NCBI RefSeq assembly: GCF_003725545.1
Contig: NZ_RJLN01000006.1
Coordinates: forward strand, 47,768 to 111,767
Reading direction: 5' to 3'
Origin: Micromonospora solifontis
GTDB taxonomy: Bacteria; Actinomycetota; Actinomycetes; Mycobacteriales; Micromonosporaceae
Length of the DNA: 64,000 bases
The translations under genes were made by a program, and so were the position numbers. This document shows, piece by piece, positions 51,002 through 60,679 of this stretch (position 1 is the stretch's first letter; every line of letters starts with the position of its first letter). The notes under the pieces were generated by a model. The model was not told the origin of the DNA. It saw nothing but the letters and a program-made list of their open reading frames with translations, and ran no database searches.

Positions 51002-53734
51002 GTGGCGCTGGGGCGTGCGTACATCGAGATCATCGGCGACGTAAAGAAGTTCGCGCCGGACCTGAAACGCGGGCTGAAGTCGGCGCTGAAGATCGGCGCG
51101 CTGAGCGGGGTGGCCGTCCAAGCGACGGGCAGCCTGGTCACCCTGGCCGGTGCGCTGGCGCAGGTCAGCGGCGCGGCGTTCGCCGTACCCGCCGCGGCAG
51201 GTGTCTACGGTGCGGCGATGGGCGCGCTGAAGATCGCGACGGCGGGCTTCGGCGACGCGATGAGCGCGGTCGTCGAGGGTGACGCGAAGGCGTTCGAGAA
51301 GGCGCTGGAGAACCTGTCGCCGCAGGCGCAGAAGCTGGCCCGCGAGTTCAAGGCGGTGGGTCCGGCGATCGAGGGCCTCCGCACGGCGACGCAGGACGCG
51401 TTCGCCGCGCCGATGGTCGGGCAGATCCAGGCAACCGCCTCGGTGCTGGCGGGGCCGCTGCGCACCGGCCTGGCCGGCGTCGCCGCCGAGTACGGCAACG
51501 TGGCGCGGCGGGCGCTGGAGTTCGCCCGGGAGGGCGCCACCGTGTCGGTGCTGCGCGGGGTGCTGATGAGCGCGCGGGAGGCGGTGGCGAACCTCGGCGT
51601 GGCGGTCGGGCCGGTGCTGGCCGGGTTCCGCGACCTGGCCGTGGTGGGCCTCCCTACGGTGAGCCAGCTGTCCACCGTGGCCGGCGGGCTAGGCGCGAAG
51701 TTCGGCGCGTGGCTCTCGGCGATGGCGCAGAGCGGCGCGGCCACGGCGGCGATCGAGACGGCGCTGGGCGTCCTGCGGCAGCTCGGGCAGATCGCGACGA
51801 ACGTCGGTGCGATCCTCAGCTCGGTCTTCCAGGCGGCCAGTGCGTCGGCCGGCGGCGGGCTGCTCGGGACGCTGACGACGCTGACCGGCACGCTGCGGGA
51901 GTTCTTCGCGTCGGCGGAGGGTAGCGCGGCGCTGACCGGGATCTTCGAGACGCTGGGCGCACTCGCGTCGGGCTTGAAGCCGGTCATCGGGGGGCTGCTC
52001 AGCGCCATCGGGCAGACGCTGGTGCCGGCGCTCATGCCGATCGCGCAGGCGCTGATCCCGGGGTTGCAGGCCCTCGTCCCGGCGCTGGCCCCAATCGGTC
52101 AGGTGATCGCGTCGATAGCCCTGGCCATCGCCCCACTCCTGCCGGTCGTCGGCCAGCTCATCGCGATGCTGGTCGGGCCGCTGGCGCAGGCGCTTGGCGC
52201 GCTGGGCCCGCTGCTCGGCCCGATCGTGTCCGCGCTCGGGCCGGTACTGCTCCAGATCGGTCAGACGCTCACCGCGGTCCTCGCCCCGATCGCCGGGCTC
52301 CTCGCCGACCTGTTCACGCAGCTGGGGCCGCCGCTCGGCCAGATCGTCGCCGCCCTGGGCACCGCCCTCGCCCCGGTCCTCACGGCGGTCGGGCCGCTGA
52401 TCGGGACGCTGGTGCAGGCGCTGATGCCGCTGATCCCGACGATCGTGTCGCTGCTGCCGCCGCTGGTCGACATCGTGGTGGCGTTGACGCCGCTGATCGA
52501 GCTGGTGGCGCAGCTCGCCGGCGTAGCGGTCGCGCTGGCGGCGCCGCTCATCAAGGTGGCGGCGCTGCTGTTGCAGCTTCTCGCCGCGCAGGCCGTCGCC
52601 CCGCTGGTCGAGGCGATCGCCAACGGGCTGACGTGGCTGCTGTCGCCGCTGACGGGCGTGGCCGAGTGGCTGGGCAAGGTCGCCGCCTGGCTGAACGGCA
52701 TCGACTGGGCCGGCGTCGGGTCTGCGATCGGCGGCGCGTTCTCGTCGGCGTGGGACGCGGTGGTCGGGTTCTTCCAGTCGCTCGGGCAGTGGTTCGCGGA
52801 GCTGCCGGGGAAGATCGGCTCGTTCCTGGCGAGCCTGCCGGGGATGCTGTGGAACCTGTTCACGTCGGCGCTGGGCCTGGCTCTGCAGGCGGTCGGCGTC
52901 GGGATCGGCCTGCTGATCTTCTCGGTGACGCAGCTGCCCGGGATGATCCTGCGCGGCATCCAGGTGCTGCCGGGCCTGCTGGCGGGGTTCTTCACCCGGC
53001 TGTGGGCGAGCGCGAAGGCGCTGACGACCGCTGGCATCAGCGCGGTGGTGTCGTTCGTGACGGCGCTGCCGGGCCGGATCATGTCGGGGCTGTCGCGGCT
53101 GCCGGGGATCATGGCCAGCGCCCTGTCGTCGGCGTGGAACGCGGCGAAGAGCGCGGCGTCGAGCGGCGCGAGTTCCCTGGTGTCGTTCATCAGCAGCGTG
53201 CCGTCGCGGCTCGCGGGCCTGGCCGGGAAGTTCCTGTCGGCGGGCCGGAGCCTCATCAGCGGGTTCATGAACGGGCTGAAGAGCGTCGGCGGGTTCATTG
53301 GCGACGTGGCCGGGTCGATCACGTCGGCGATCAAGGGGTTCATCAACAAGGTCATCGGCAAGATCAACTCGGGTATCGCGTCGATCGACGCGAAGCTCCC
53401 CGGAGGGCTGCCCCGGATCCCGATGCTGGCCAACGGCGCGATCCTGCGGCGGCCGACGCTGTTCGTCGGCGGTGAGGCCGGCGACGAGGTGGTGGTGCCG
53501 CTGACCCGGCCGCGCCGGGCGCGGGAGCTGGCCGAGCAGTCCGGGCTGATGCGGCTGCTCGGCGAGGGCGGCGGCGGCGCGTCCGTGGTGTTCGGGCGCG
53601 ACGCGATCCGCGTGACCTTCGAGGGTGTCCTGCCGACCCGGCAGGAGGCGCTGGACACCGGCCGCGCGGTCGGCGAAGGCGTGCTGGAGACGTTGGCCCG
53701 CAGGGACGTGGCCACGACCGTGAGGACGATCTGA
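51002..53734 (+). CDS. Tail tape measure protein
   Basis: 910 residues. Ala/Leu/Gly-rich with a long hydrophobic middle of repeated ALxPLLxxIxxLxPVL type units (residues 330-560), KIGSFLASLPGMLWNLFTSAL-type segments, and a folded end (PRIPMLANGAILRRPTLFVGGEAGDEVVVPL) that is the standard C-terminal block of actinophage tape measures. It sets tail length; by the usual ratio of about 1.5 angstrom per residue the tail would be about 135 nm, an inference. Confidence 0.92.
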   Translation: MALGRAYIEIIGDVKKFAPDLKRGLKSALKIGALSGVAVQATGSLVTLAGALAQVSGAAFAVPAAAGVYGAAMGALKIATAGFGDAMSAVVEGDAKAFEKALENLSPQAQKLAREFKAVGPAIEGLRTATQDAFAAPMVGQIQATASVLAGPLRTGLAGVAAEYGNVARRALEFAREGATVSVLRGVLMSAREAVANLGVAVGPVLAGFRDLAVVGLPTVSQLSTVAGGLGAKFGAWLSAMAQSGAATAAIETALGVLRQLGQIATNVGAILSSVFQAASASAGGGLLGTLTTLTGTLREFFASAEGSAALTGIFETLGALASGLKPVIGGLLSAIGQTLVPALMPIAQALIPGLQALVPALAPIGQVIASIALAIAPLLPVVGQLIAMLVGPLAQALGALGPLLGPIVSALGPVLLQIGQTLTAVLAPIAGLLADLFTQLGPPLGQIVAALGTALAPVLTAVGPLIGTLVQALMPLIPTIVSLLPPLVDIVVALTPLIELVAQLAGVAVALAAPLIKVAALLLQLLAAQAVAPLVEAIANGLTWLLSPLTGVAEWLGKVAAWLNGIDWAGVGSAIGGAFSSAWDAVVGFFQSLGQWFAELPGKIGSFLASLPGMLWNLFTSALGLALQAVGVGIGLLIFSVTQLPGMILRGIQVLPGLLAGFFTRLWASAKALTTAGISAVVSFVTALPGRIMSGLSRLPGIMASALSSAWNAAKSAASSGASSLVSFISSVPSRLAGLAGKFLSAGRSLISGFMNGLKSVGGFIGDVAGSITSAIKGFINKVIGKINSGIASIDAKLPGGLPRIPMLANGAILRRPTLFVGGEAGDEVVVPLTRPRRARELAEQSGLMRLLGEGGGGASVVFGRDAIRVTFEGVLPTRQEALDTGRAVGEGVLETLARRDVATTVRTI

Positions 53735-56700
53735 GTGGGCGAGTACAACCCTGACCGGCCCTACGTGATGGGCATGCAGTGGGCGCCGCTGGTGGCCGAC
53801 ACGGTGCTGCTCGACACGGGCAGCGAGGTGGGCTACACGTTCCGGGCCCAGGCCAGCCACGCCGCCGGAACCGGGCTGCGGCGGGTGCGGCTGCACGTTG
53901 CGTCGCCGCCGCCGGGCCTGCCGAACCGCAAGGAGATGCTGGTCAACCTGTACCCAGCGGGCCAGGTCGCCGGCACCGGGCCGGTCCGCAAGCTGACCAT
54001 CCCGGTGCGGGACGGCGCGCTGGTCACCGGCGCGGCCCTGGCCGGCGGGTCGGCGACGCCGCCGGACGCGGTGAGCAACCCGTCCGACCCGCGGCACATC
54101 ACGCTGACCGGGCCGAACGCGGCAGCCCGGTTCTGGTTCGACACGAACTCGTCGCTGACCCATGCGAAGCTGGACGGCCGGCGGATCCTCGACGTGTCGG
54201 TGCTGTACGTCATCAGCGGGCCGTTCGCCGACCTGGCCCCGGCGGTGACCCTCGGCCTCGAGCGCCCGTCGGCCGGGGTGAACTGGCTGATGGACGAGAC
54301 GCTGAACGGGCCGGCCGTCCACAACGGGGTGACGGCGGTCGGCCGGTCGCGCCTCGGCGAGCTGAACCCGTGGTGGAACACGGCGGCGGCGCCGACGACG
54401 GAGAAGGGCCGGGTGCCGTGGCGGGCGCGGAACCTCGTCAGCACCGGCAACCCGCCGGCAGGCCTGTCGGCGCTGTCGGCGTCGGGCGGGACGAACATCA
54501 ACGTGCGGCTCCAGGTCGCCGCCAACGCGGCGGCCACCGCGGTGTTCCAGGTGCACTACCTGGCGCTGGAGGTGTCGTACGGGGAGGAAAACCGGGTCGG
54601 CGGCGGCGGCCTCAACCTGTCCGAGGGGGCCAGCTACATCGGCGGCTACTACTACGAGGTGCCGATCTGGGACGCGGTGAACTTCTCCGGCACGGTGGAC
54701 CTCACCGCCGGGCGGGAGTACGCGGTGACCGTCGGGCAGGCGTACGCGGGGCAGCTGTCGGTGGCGTCGCCGGTGCCGGTGAAGGCGGACCGGCTCGGGC
54801 CGGTCGAGCCGTACCCGGCGCACCGCGGGGTGCTGCTGCGCAAGACGCTGCGGGCCGGGCAGACGCCGACCCTGGAGACGGTCGACGAGCTGCCGTCGGT
54901 GGTGCTTTTCACCGGGATCAGCGCGCCAGGCAACCCGGACCTCAGCTCGCACAGCTACGTGACGCAGGCCGTGGCCACGGTGTCGGAGCTGACCCCGGCG
55001 GGCTGGACGATGCAGCAGCTCGTCGAGGACGTGGCGGCGGATTGGGTGTGGGCGCGGTTCTACGCCCGGCACCTGCCGGGCACCCGGGCCCCACTGGAGC
55101 TGGCCCAGGTGTCCGAGCTGGACACGACGAGGCGGCTGGGCCCGGTCGCGCGGGTCACGGTGGAGGAGTTCGACGCGCTGCCGGAGATCGCGGACGGCTG
55201 GCGTGAGGTGACGGTGCGCCTCGACACGCCGTACCTGTCCGACGGGGTGGGCGAGACGACGTACTGGACGTTCACCAGCAGCGCGGGCGGGCAGTCGCCG
55301 TGGCAGGTCCTCGGCGTCGACGCGAACCCGTGGAGCACCCAGCCGGCCGGGTGGGAGGCGGACCCCGGGTACGGCGGCCGCACGGCGTGGGCGGTGGTGG
55401 ACGGGCAGTCCGACGAGTCGGCGGACCTGACGCTGATGTTCGCGCAGGAGATGGACGCCGTCCTGGGCCTCGACGTCGAGCCGGCGGTGCAGCCGCTGAC
55501 CGTCGTCGACGACCAGTGCGACTGGCCGGCGAGCAGGATCCCGACCGGCATCCGCTACCACCGGCTGTCGTGGCTGGCGGTCAACTCGTCGGTGGTGGCC
55601 GGCTGGAGCTGCTACGAGGTGCAGCGCCAGGACGACACGATGGCCGCCGACGAGTGGGAGACCATCGCGAAGGTGGTCGAGCCGTCCGTGACGGCGGTCG
55701 ACGACTACGAGGCGCGGGTGGGCGTCGAGTCGCGGTACCGGATCAGGATGGTGCACCGCCTCGGGATCGCCGGGCCGTGGTCGCCTCCGGTGGCGGCGAC
55801 GATCGCCGCGCCGGGCGTGGAGGGCCGCAACGTCGACACCGGGGTGCTGATCCTGACCAGCAACCACAACCCGGCCGCGAACCTGGCGTACGTGGAGAAC
55901 TTCGACCGGTCGTCGGTGGAGGACTTCACGTTCCCCGAGGCGGAGCAGGTCGAGCTGCAGGAGATGTTCGACCGGGACTTCCGGACGGCGTTCCGGCCGC
56001 TGGAGCGCGGCGGCGTCGAGTTCACCCGGACGGTGCTGGTCAACCAGGCGGCGGTGCCGCCGGCCACGATGGACCGCGGCTTCACCGACCTCCGGGACCT
56101 GGCGTGGGACACGGTGCCGTACGTGTGCGTGCGCGACGAGCTACGCAACCGGTGGCTGTCGACGCTGCTGGTGCCGTCGGCGTCGGTGAAGCGCCGCAAG
56201 GCGGGGCAGCTCCAGCTGGCGCAGGTGCAGGTGGTGGAGGTGACGGCGACGCCGGCCCCGCTGGACGGCGGCCCGGCCGCGTGTGAGGGCCTGCGGCCGG
56301 AGGGCCAGGTGCCAGCGGTGACGGCGGGCACGCCGGTGCCTGCGGCCGGCCTCGCCCCCGGCGTGTTCGAGGACCTGTTCAACCGGAACGTGTCGGGCGG
56401 CCTGGGCAACGGCTGGACGATCGCCGAGGGCGCGGCGGTGGACTACTCGGTGGCCGCCGAGGCGGCGACGATCAACCTGGCCGGCGGCGGCTCCCGCACG
56501 GCGGTGGTTGGCGCGGGCTGGGAGGACGTCGACGTCCAGGCGCGGTTCCAGTTCAGCGCGGTGGCGACGGGCCAGCCGATCAACGCGTACCTGGTCGGCC
56601 GGTACCAGGCCCTCGGCACGCACTACCGGGCGCGGCTGGCCGCGCAGACCGACGGCAAGCTGGGCGTGGCGATCGAGCGGGTCGTGAACGGCGTGCTGGG

Positions 56701-57514
56701 CAATGTCACGGCGCTGGCGACGGTGCGGGCCACCAACGGCGTCGACCTACTCGGCTACCAGGCGGGGCCGTGGTACTGGATGCGGTTGCAGGTCCGCGAC
56801 GGGGCGGTCCGGGTGGCGGTGTGGCCGGACGGTCAGCGCATGGCCCGGTGGGAGCAGTCGGCGAAGGACACCACCATCGCCGGCGCCGGGCAGATCGGTG
56901 TGCGGGGCGTGCTGACTGCCGGCAACACGAACGCGGCCCCGACGGTCAAGGTCGCCGAGCTGACGGTGTGGCAGCCGGCGACGAACGACCTGGACGTGCG
57001 GGTGGAGCTGCGGCCGACCGGGGACGAGTGGACGGCGGAGCTGTCGCGCACCGACGACAACGGCGGCACGACCGGCTGGAAGCTGACCGCCGACCCGGTG
57101 CAGACCTGCCTCAACCTGTGGGGCGGCGCCGGGTTCACCGCCTGCCACGGGCTCGCGCCGAGCACGCGGGCGCTGGTGGTGACCCGGCAGCGGCGGTGGC
57201 TGCGGGTGACGTACCGCAACGACGTGTTCGGGCAGGGCACCGCGGACTACTGGTCGTCGGAGGACGGGCTGAACTGGACGCAGGAGTCGATGGTGCAGGC
57301 GCCGCCGGAGCCGCCGACCGTCGACCCCGGCCAGCTGGCGCTGGTGCTGACCGGCGACGTGACCGTGGCGCGGGCCGAGGTGCGCCAGGGCGTCGACGGG
57401 CCGGTGCTGGCCGCCCCCGACTTCGAGAGCCAGGCGGCCGGCACGACGCGGTTCGCCGACGCGCAGGGCAACACGTGGGAGGTGGATGGTCGTGGCATCT
57501 GCGCCCCCGCCTGA
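53735..57514 (+). CDS. Large minor tail protein (tail tip/baseplate)
   Basis: 1259 residues, start GTG 53735 directly after the previous stop. A strand-rich protein: residues 1-550 with repeated jelly-roll-like blocks; around 620-690 a fibronectin-III-like stretch (SRYRIRMVHRLGIAGPWSPPV); around 930-1120 a LamG/concanavalin-like domain (FEDLFNRNVSGGLGNGWTIA, DVDVQARFQFSAV, HYRARLAAQTDGKLGVAIERV split by turns). The last part has a second similar unit. Likely host-surface binding. Overlaps the next gene by 29 bp. Confidence 0.82.
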   Translation: MGEYNPDRPYVMGMQWAPLVADTVLLDTGSEVGYTFRAQASHAAGTGLRRVRLHVASPPPGLPNRKEMLVNLYPAGQVAGTGPVRKLTIPVRDGALVTGAALAGGSATPPDAVSNPSDPRHITLTGPNAAARFWFDTNSSLTHAKLDGRRILDVSVLYVISGPFADLAPAVTLGLERPSAGVNWLMDETLNGPAVHNGVTAVGRSRLGELNPWWNTAAAPTTEKGRVPWRARNLVSTGNPPAGLSALSASGGTNINVRLQVAANAAATAVFQVHYLALEVSYGEENRVGGGGLNLSEGASYIGGYYYEVPIWDAVNFSGTVDLTAGREYAVTVGQAYAGQLSVASPVPVKADRLGPVEPYPAHRGVLLRKTLRAGQTPTLETVDELPSVVLFTGISAPGNPDLSSHSYVTQAVATVSELTPAGWTMQQLVEDVAADWVWARFYARHLPGTRAPLELAQVSELDTTRRLGPVARVTVEEFDALPEIADGWREVTVRLDTPYLSDGVGETTYWTFTSSAGGQSPWQVLGVDANPWSTQPAGWEADPGYGGRTAWAVVDGQSDESADLTLMFAQEMDAVLGLDVEPAVQPLTVVDDQCDWPASRIPTGIRYHRLSWLAVNSSVVAGWSCYEVQRQDDTMAADEWETIAKVVEPSVTAVDDYEARVGVESRYRIRMVHRLGIAGPWSPPVAATIAAPGVEGRNVDTGVLILTSNHNPAANLAYVENFDRSSVEDFTFPEAEQVELQEMFDRDFRTAFRPLERGGVEFTRTVLVNQAAVPPATMDRGFTDLRDLAWDTVPYVCVRDELRNRWLSTLLVPSASVKRRKAGQLQLAQVQVVEVTATPAPLDGGPAACEGLRPEGQVPAVTAGTPVPAAGLAPGVFEDLFNRNVSGGLGNGWTIAEGAAVDYSVAAEAATINLAGGGSRTAVVGAGWEDVDVQARFQFSAVATGQPINAYLVGRYQALGTHYRARLAAQTDGKLGVAIERVVNGVLGNVTALATVRATNGVDLLGYQAGPWYWMRLQVRDGAVRVAVWPDGQRMARWEQSAKDTTIAGAGQIGVRGVLTAGNTNAAPTVKVAELTVWQPATNDLDVRVELRPTGDEWTAELSRTDDNGGTTGWKLTADPVQTCLNLWGGAGFTACHGLAPSTRALVVTRQRRWLRVTYRNDVFGQGTADYWSSEDGLNWTQESMVQAPPEPPTVDPGQLALVLTGDVTVARAEVRQGVDGPVLAAPDFESQAAGTTRFADAQGNTWEVDGRGICAPA

Positions 57515-58574
57515 CCTGCTCGACCTGCCCGCGTGGCGGGGGCAGCGGTCGGCGTCGTTCCGGTTCGACCTGATCGACGGGCGGACCGGCGTGCGGCGGG
57601 GTGAGCTCACGCCGCTGCGGGACAGCTCGCCGAGCCTGAGCCACGACAGCACGTCGACGATCCCCCGGCGGCTGTCCGGGGTGACCCTCGGCGTGGACGA
57701 CGCGAAGCGGATCAACCAGCTGACCGACCGGATCGCGCCCCGCATGGTGCTGGGCGACGGCAGCGAGTACCGGCTGGGCCGCTACCTGGTGTCGGACTCG
57801 TCGGACCTTGTGACCAGCGCCGGGTCGACGGCACCGCTGACGCTGCTGGACGAGATGTTCGTGGTCGACCAGGAGCTGGACGTCGGCTTCGACGCGGGCG
57901 GGCAGCTCGTCGACCAGGTGGCCGCGCGGCTGGTCGACGGGCTGCCGATCGGGCCGCTGGTGGTCGACGCGACGGAGTTCACGTCGGTGGCGGCCTGGTC
58001 GCCGGGCACGTCGCGGGCGAACGCGCTGCGGGATCTGGCCGCGTCGGGCGGGTACCTCATGCCGTGGTTCGACCATCGGGGCTGGCTGCGGCTGCGGCGG
58101 GCGTTCGACCCTGCCGACGAGGCGGTGACGATCGACCTGGACGCCTCCCGGCGGGTGATCCGAGGGTCGATCTCGCGGGGCACGGACCTGCTGACCGCGC
58201 CGAACCGCTTCGTGGTGGTGTCGAACGATCCCGGCGAGGACGCGGAGCCGGTCGTCGGGGTGTACGACGTGCCGGCGTCGGCGCCGCACTCGATCGCGCA
58301 GCGCGGGTTCGTGCTGCCGAAGACGGTCGACGTGCAGGTGCGATCGCAGGCGCAGGCGACGGTGTACGCGCGGACGCTGGGGCTCCAGCAAACGGTGTAC
58401 GAGGTGGTGGAGCTGAGCACCCCGGTGGACCCGCGGCACGACGCGTACGAGGTGGTGCGCTGGGACGGGGTGCAGTGGTTGGAGGTGGCCTGGGCGATGC
58501 CGCTGGCGCCGGGCGGGGAGATGCGGCACACGCTGCGGCGGGCGTACTCGGAGACGGAAGGCGGGGAGGCATGA
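57486..58574 (+). CDS. Minor tail protein (tail hub-like)
   Basis: 362 residues. RSASFRFDLIDGRTGVRRGELTPL, IPRRLSGVTLGVDDAKRINQLTDRIAPRM, LTLLDEMFVVDQELDVGF and VYARTLGLQQTVYEVVEL match the actinophage minor tail protein downstream of the tip protein, probably part of the baseplate hub. Confidence 0.8.
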   Translation: MVVASAPPPDLLDLPAWRGQRSASFRFDLIDGRTGVRRGELTPLRDSSPSLSHDSTSTIPRRLSGVTLGVDDAKRINQLTDRIAPRMVLGDGSEYRLGRYLVSDSSDLVTSAGSTAPLTLLDEMFVVDQELDVGFDAGGQLVDQVAARLVDGLPIGPLVVDATEFTSVAAWSPGTSRANALRDLAASGGYLMPWFDHRGWLRLRRAFDPADEAVTIDLDASRRVIRGSISRGTDLLTAPNRFVVVSNDPGEDAEPVVGVYDVPASAPHSIAQRGFVLPKTVDVQVRSQAQATVYARTLGLQQTVYEVVELSTPVDPRHDAYEVVRWDGVQWLEVAWAMPLAPGGEMRHTLRRAYSETEGGEA

Positions 58575-59488
58575 GCGAGGGCGGGAGGCCGGGCCTGGCG
58601 GTGCCGGTGAAGGCGCTCGCCGAGGCGGTGCTGGAGAAGGCGGTCCGGCTCGGGCTGACGTGGCGGCTGCGGCCGGCGACGGTGACGAGCGTGGCCAGCG
58701 ACGGGACAATCCGGGCGCTGCACGACGGCGACACCCAGGCGATCCGGGTGACGTCGATGATCGGCGCGGTGCCGGTGCGCTCCCGGGTGATGGTGATGAA
58801 GTCGCCGCCGGCCGGGAACCACATCGTCGGCCTGGTCGGCTCGCCGGGTACGGGCGCGCCGACGGGGCCGGTGCAGGCGTTCACGCAGAGCGGGACGTTC
58901 AAGGTGCCGGCCGGCGCGCGGTGGATCCGGGCGTACGGGGTCGGCGGCGGCGGTGGTGGCGGCGGGGTGACCGGCGTGTCCGGCGGCAACGGCGCGGCTG
59001 GTGGCGGCGGTGGCGGCGGCTACTGCGAGAGCGTGTGGTCGGCGGCCGAGCTGCCCGCCGAGGTGCAGGTGACGGTCGGCATCGGCGGCGCTGGCGGGGC
59101 GTTCGGGGCCGGCGGCACGGGCGGGGACACGAGCTTCGGGGGGCTGTGGACGGCTGGCGGCGGCGGCTCCGCCCCCGGGGTGAGCGCGATCGTCGGCGAC
59201 CAGGCCGGCGGGCGCGGCAGTGGCGGCAGCGCGGTGGGCGGGAACGTGCTGAACTCGCCTGGCGAGTACGGCGACTACAACCGGACCCTCGACTCCCGGC
59301 ACACGTTCCGGGGCAAGGGCGGCAACTCGCTGCTCGGGTTCGGGGCGAACTCGTCCGGGTCGGTCAGCGGTGACGCGCCGAGCGCCCTCGGCTGGGGTGG
59401 TGGCGGGGCCGGCGCGATCGGCCAGGCGACGTCGCGGCGTGGTGGCAGCGGCAAGGGCGGCCTGGTGATCGTGGAGGTCGTCTACTGA
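58571..59488 (+). CDS. Glycine-rich tail fibre protein
   Basis: 305 residues, ATGA overlap. Residues 1-100 are a folded tail-attachment part (RLRPATVTSVASDGTIRAL, VRSRVMVMKSPPAGNH); residues 110-305 are a glycine-rich fibre (GVGGGGGGGGV and similar) as in receptor-binding fibres with poly-Gly folds. Last virion gene before a strong terminator. Confidence 0.82.
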   Translation: MSEGGRPGLAVPVKALAEAVLEKAVRLGLTWRLRPATVTSVASDGTIRALHDGDTQAIRVTSMIGAVPVRSRVMVMKSPPAGNHIVGLVGSPGTGAPTGPVQAFTQSGTFKVPAGARWIRAYGVGGGGGGGGVTGVSGGNGAAGGGGGGGYCESVWSAAELPAEVQVTVGIGGAGGAFGAGGTGGDTSFGGLWTAGGGGSAPGVSAIVGDQAGGRGSGGSAVGGNVLNSPGEYGDYNRTLDSRHTFRGKGGNSLLGFGANSSGSVSGDAPSALGWGGGGAGAIGQATSRRGGSGKGGLVIVEVVY

Positions 59489-59510
59489 CCGCCTGACTTG
59501 GCCTTGGAAA

Positions 59511-59548
59511 CAGCGCAGCCCCGGATCGCGAAATCCGGGGCTGTGCTG
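59511..59548 (+). terminator. Terminator of the virion operon
   Basis: CAGCGCAGCCCCGGAT pairs with ATCCGGGGCTGTGCTG (one mismatch) around CGCGAA. Immediately followed by an orphan GTTCACGTGG. Confidence 0.8.
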
Positions 59549-59549
59549 C

Positions 59550-59559
59550 GTTCACGTGG
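59550..59559 (+). repeat. Orphan GTTCACGTGG element next to the parA-like gene
   Basis: Exact copy but not followed by a gene: the GTG would give only five codons. It is 51 bp before the tandem operators of the ParA-like gene. An orphan copy favours DNA binding over a purely translational role. Confidence 0.6.
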
Positions 59560-59609
59560 AGACACCAGCATAGCGGCCCGCGTCGACGGCGAGCAAAGCG
59601 CCGCGCCGC

Positions 59610-59662
59610 CGTACATACAATATTGACGCATGGGCCCGATTTCGATACAATGTCTTTGTACG
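59610..59662 (+). promoter_or_regulatory. Third promoter with two tandem 19-bp operators
   Basis: CGTACA-TACAATA-TTGACG (59610-59628) and GATACA-ATGTCTT-TGTACG (59644-59662), 34 bp apart. TTGACG and TACAAT (59646-59651) with 17-bp spacing form a near-consensus sigma-70 promoter for the ParA-like gene. Confidence 0.8.
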
Positions 59663-59690
59663 TATCGCCGCCCCTATCAGGAGGTTTGGA

Positions 59691-60617
59691 GTGGGCAAGG
59701 CATTGGTCGTGGCCTGGGGTCACGAGTTCGTGGACGAAGTGGTGGACGCCCTCGGCGACGCCGAAGTGGACGTCGTGGTCGGCAAGCCGACCGTCGCGCA
59801 GTGGCGCAGAGCGCCGCTGGTGCTGATCGACGCCCGCGTGCTGACGCTGGCGGCCGGGATGCCGGCGCACCCGCGGATGGTGGTCGTCGCTCCGGAGAAG
59901 CTGGACGGTGACCGGCTGGTCGCCGCCGCCCGCGGCTGGCAGGCCGAGTACCCGGACGTGCCGGTGTACCACCTGCCGACCGGCGCGCAGGCCGTCCGGC
60001 AGTTGGTCGCCGAGGCGGCCAACGGCCAGGCGGCCGAGGTGCGGATCGGCGTGGTCGGCGGCCACGGTGGCGCCGGGGCGACGACCCTGGCGGTGGCGCT
60101 GGGGCTGGTCGCGGCCGAGGAGGGGCGGCGCACGCTGCTCGTCGACGCGGCCGGGCGTGCCGGCGTGGACGACCGGCTGGGCACGCCGGCCGACGAGCTG
60201 CGCGTGGTCGACGAGTCGTTCCAGCCGCTGCGGGCGGTCGAGCGGCACGCCGCCGAGGTGAAGGTGGTCGACCTGGACCGGGCGCTGGACGCCGGCCAGG
60301 TCGAGGTCGCCCGGCAGTGCGACATGGTGCTGCTGGTCGCCAACGCGGGGCGCAACCCGATGGCCAGCCGGCGGGTCGCCGCGAAGCTGTCCGAGCAGGG
60401 CGTGCGGTGGGCGCTGGTGCCGACGTGGATGCACGACACGGTGGCGCAGGAGATCGCCCGGGAGTTCGCGGTGCGGCTGCTGGACGAGGTGCCGCTGGAG
60501 CCGCCGTCGATCTTCTCGGACGGGCGGGTGCACCTGCTGGACCGCTGCCCTCTCCTCGACCTGGCGCGGGACCTGCTGCGCAGCGCGCCGTACGCCGCCG
60601 CCCGGGTGGCGGCCTGA
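59691..60617 (+). CDS. ParA/MinD superfamily ATPase, Ssd/CpaE-like
   Basis: 308 residues from GTG 59691 (AGGAGG site). Residues 1-110 resemble the receiver-like N-terminus of Ssd/CpaE proteins. A deviant Walker A, GGHGGAGATT at 123-132, is followed by RTLLVDAAG and VKVVDLD; the signature lysine of ParA is replaced. A helical end follows. Septum-site or partition ATPase in actinomycetes; here it shares operators with the ParB-like gene, suggesting a partition pair split across the element. Confidence 0.8.
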   Translation: MGKALVVAWGHEFVDEVVDALGDAEVDVVVGKPTVAQWRRAPLVLIDARVLTLAAGMPAHPRMVVVAPEKLDGDRLVAAARGWQAEYPDVPVYHLPTGAQAVRQLVAEAANGQAAEVRIGVVGGHGGAGATTLAVALGLVAAEEGRRTLLVDAAGRAGVDDRLGTPADELRVVDESFQPLRAVERHAAEVKVVDLDRALDAGQVEVARQCDMVLLVANAGRNPMASRRVAAKLSEQGVRWALVPTWMHDTVAQEIAREFAVRLLDEVPLEPPSIFSDGRVHLLDRCPLLDLARDLLRSAPYAAARVAA

Positions 60618-60633
60618 CCATCCCCGGCGGTGC

Positions 60634-60652
60634 CGTACATTGACGTTGTACG
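60634..60652. promoter_or_regulatory. Perfect 19-bp operator before the HTH gene
   Basis: CGTACA-TTGACGT-TGTACG has fully symmetric arms, the best match in the window. It lies 16 bp after the ParA-like stop and 27 bp before the HTH gene, likely its autoregulatory site. Confidence 0.75.
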
Positions 60653-60679
60653 GAAACCGGCCGTGGGAGGAGAGGAACA

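Noticed and set aside
51689..55867. Reverse-strand frame of about 1400 codons opposite the tape measure and tail tip
   Set aside because: Composition is dominated by Arg/Gln/His/Pro and mirrors the forward codons; the forward genes have clear phage domains.
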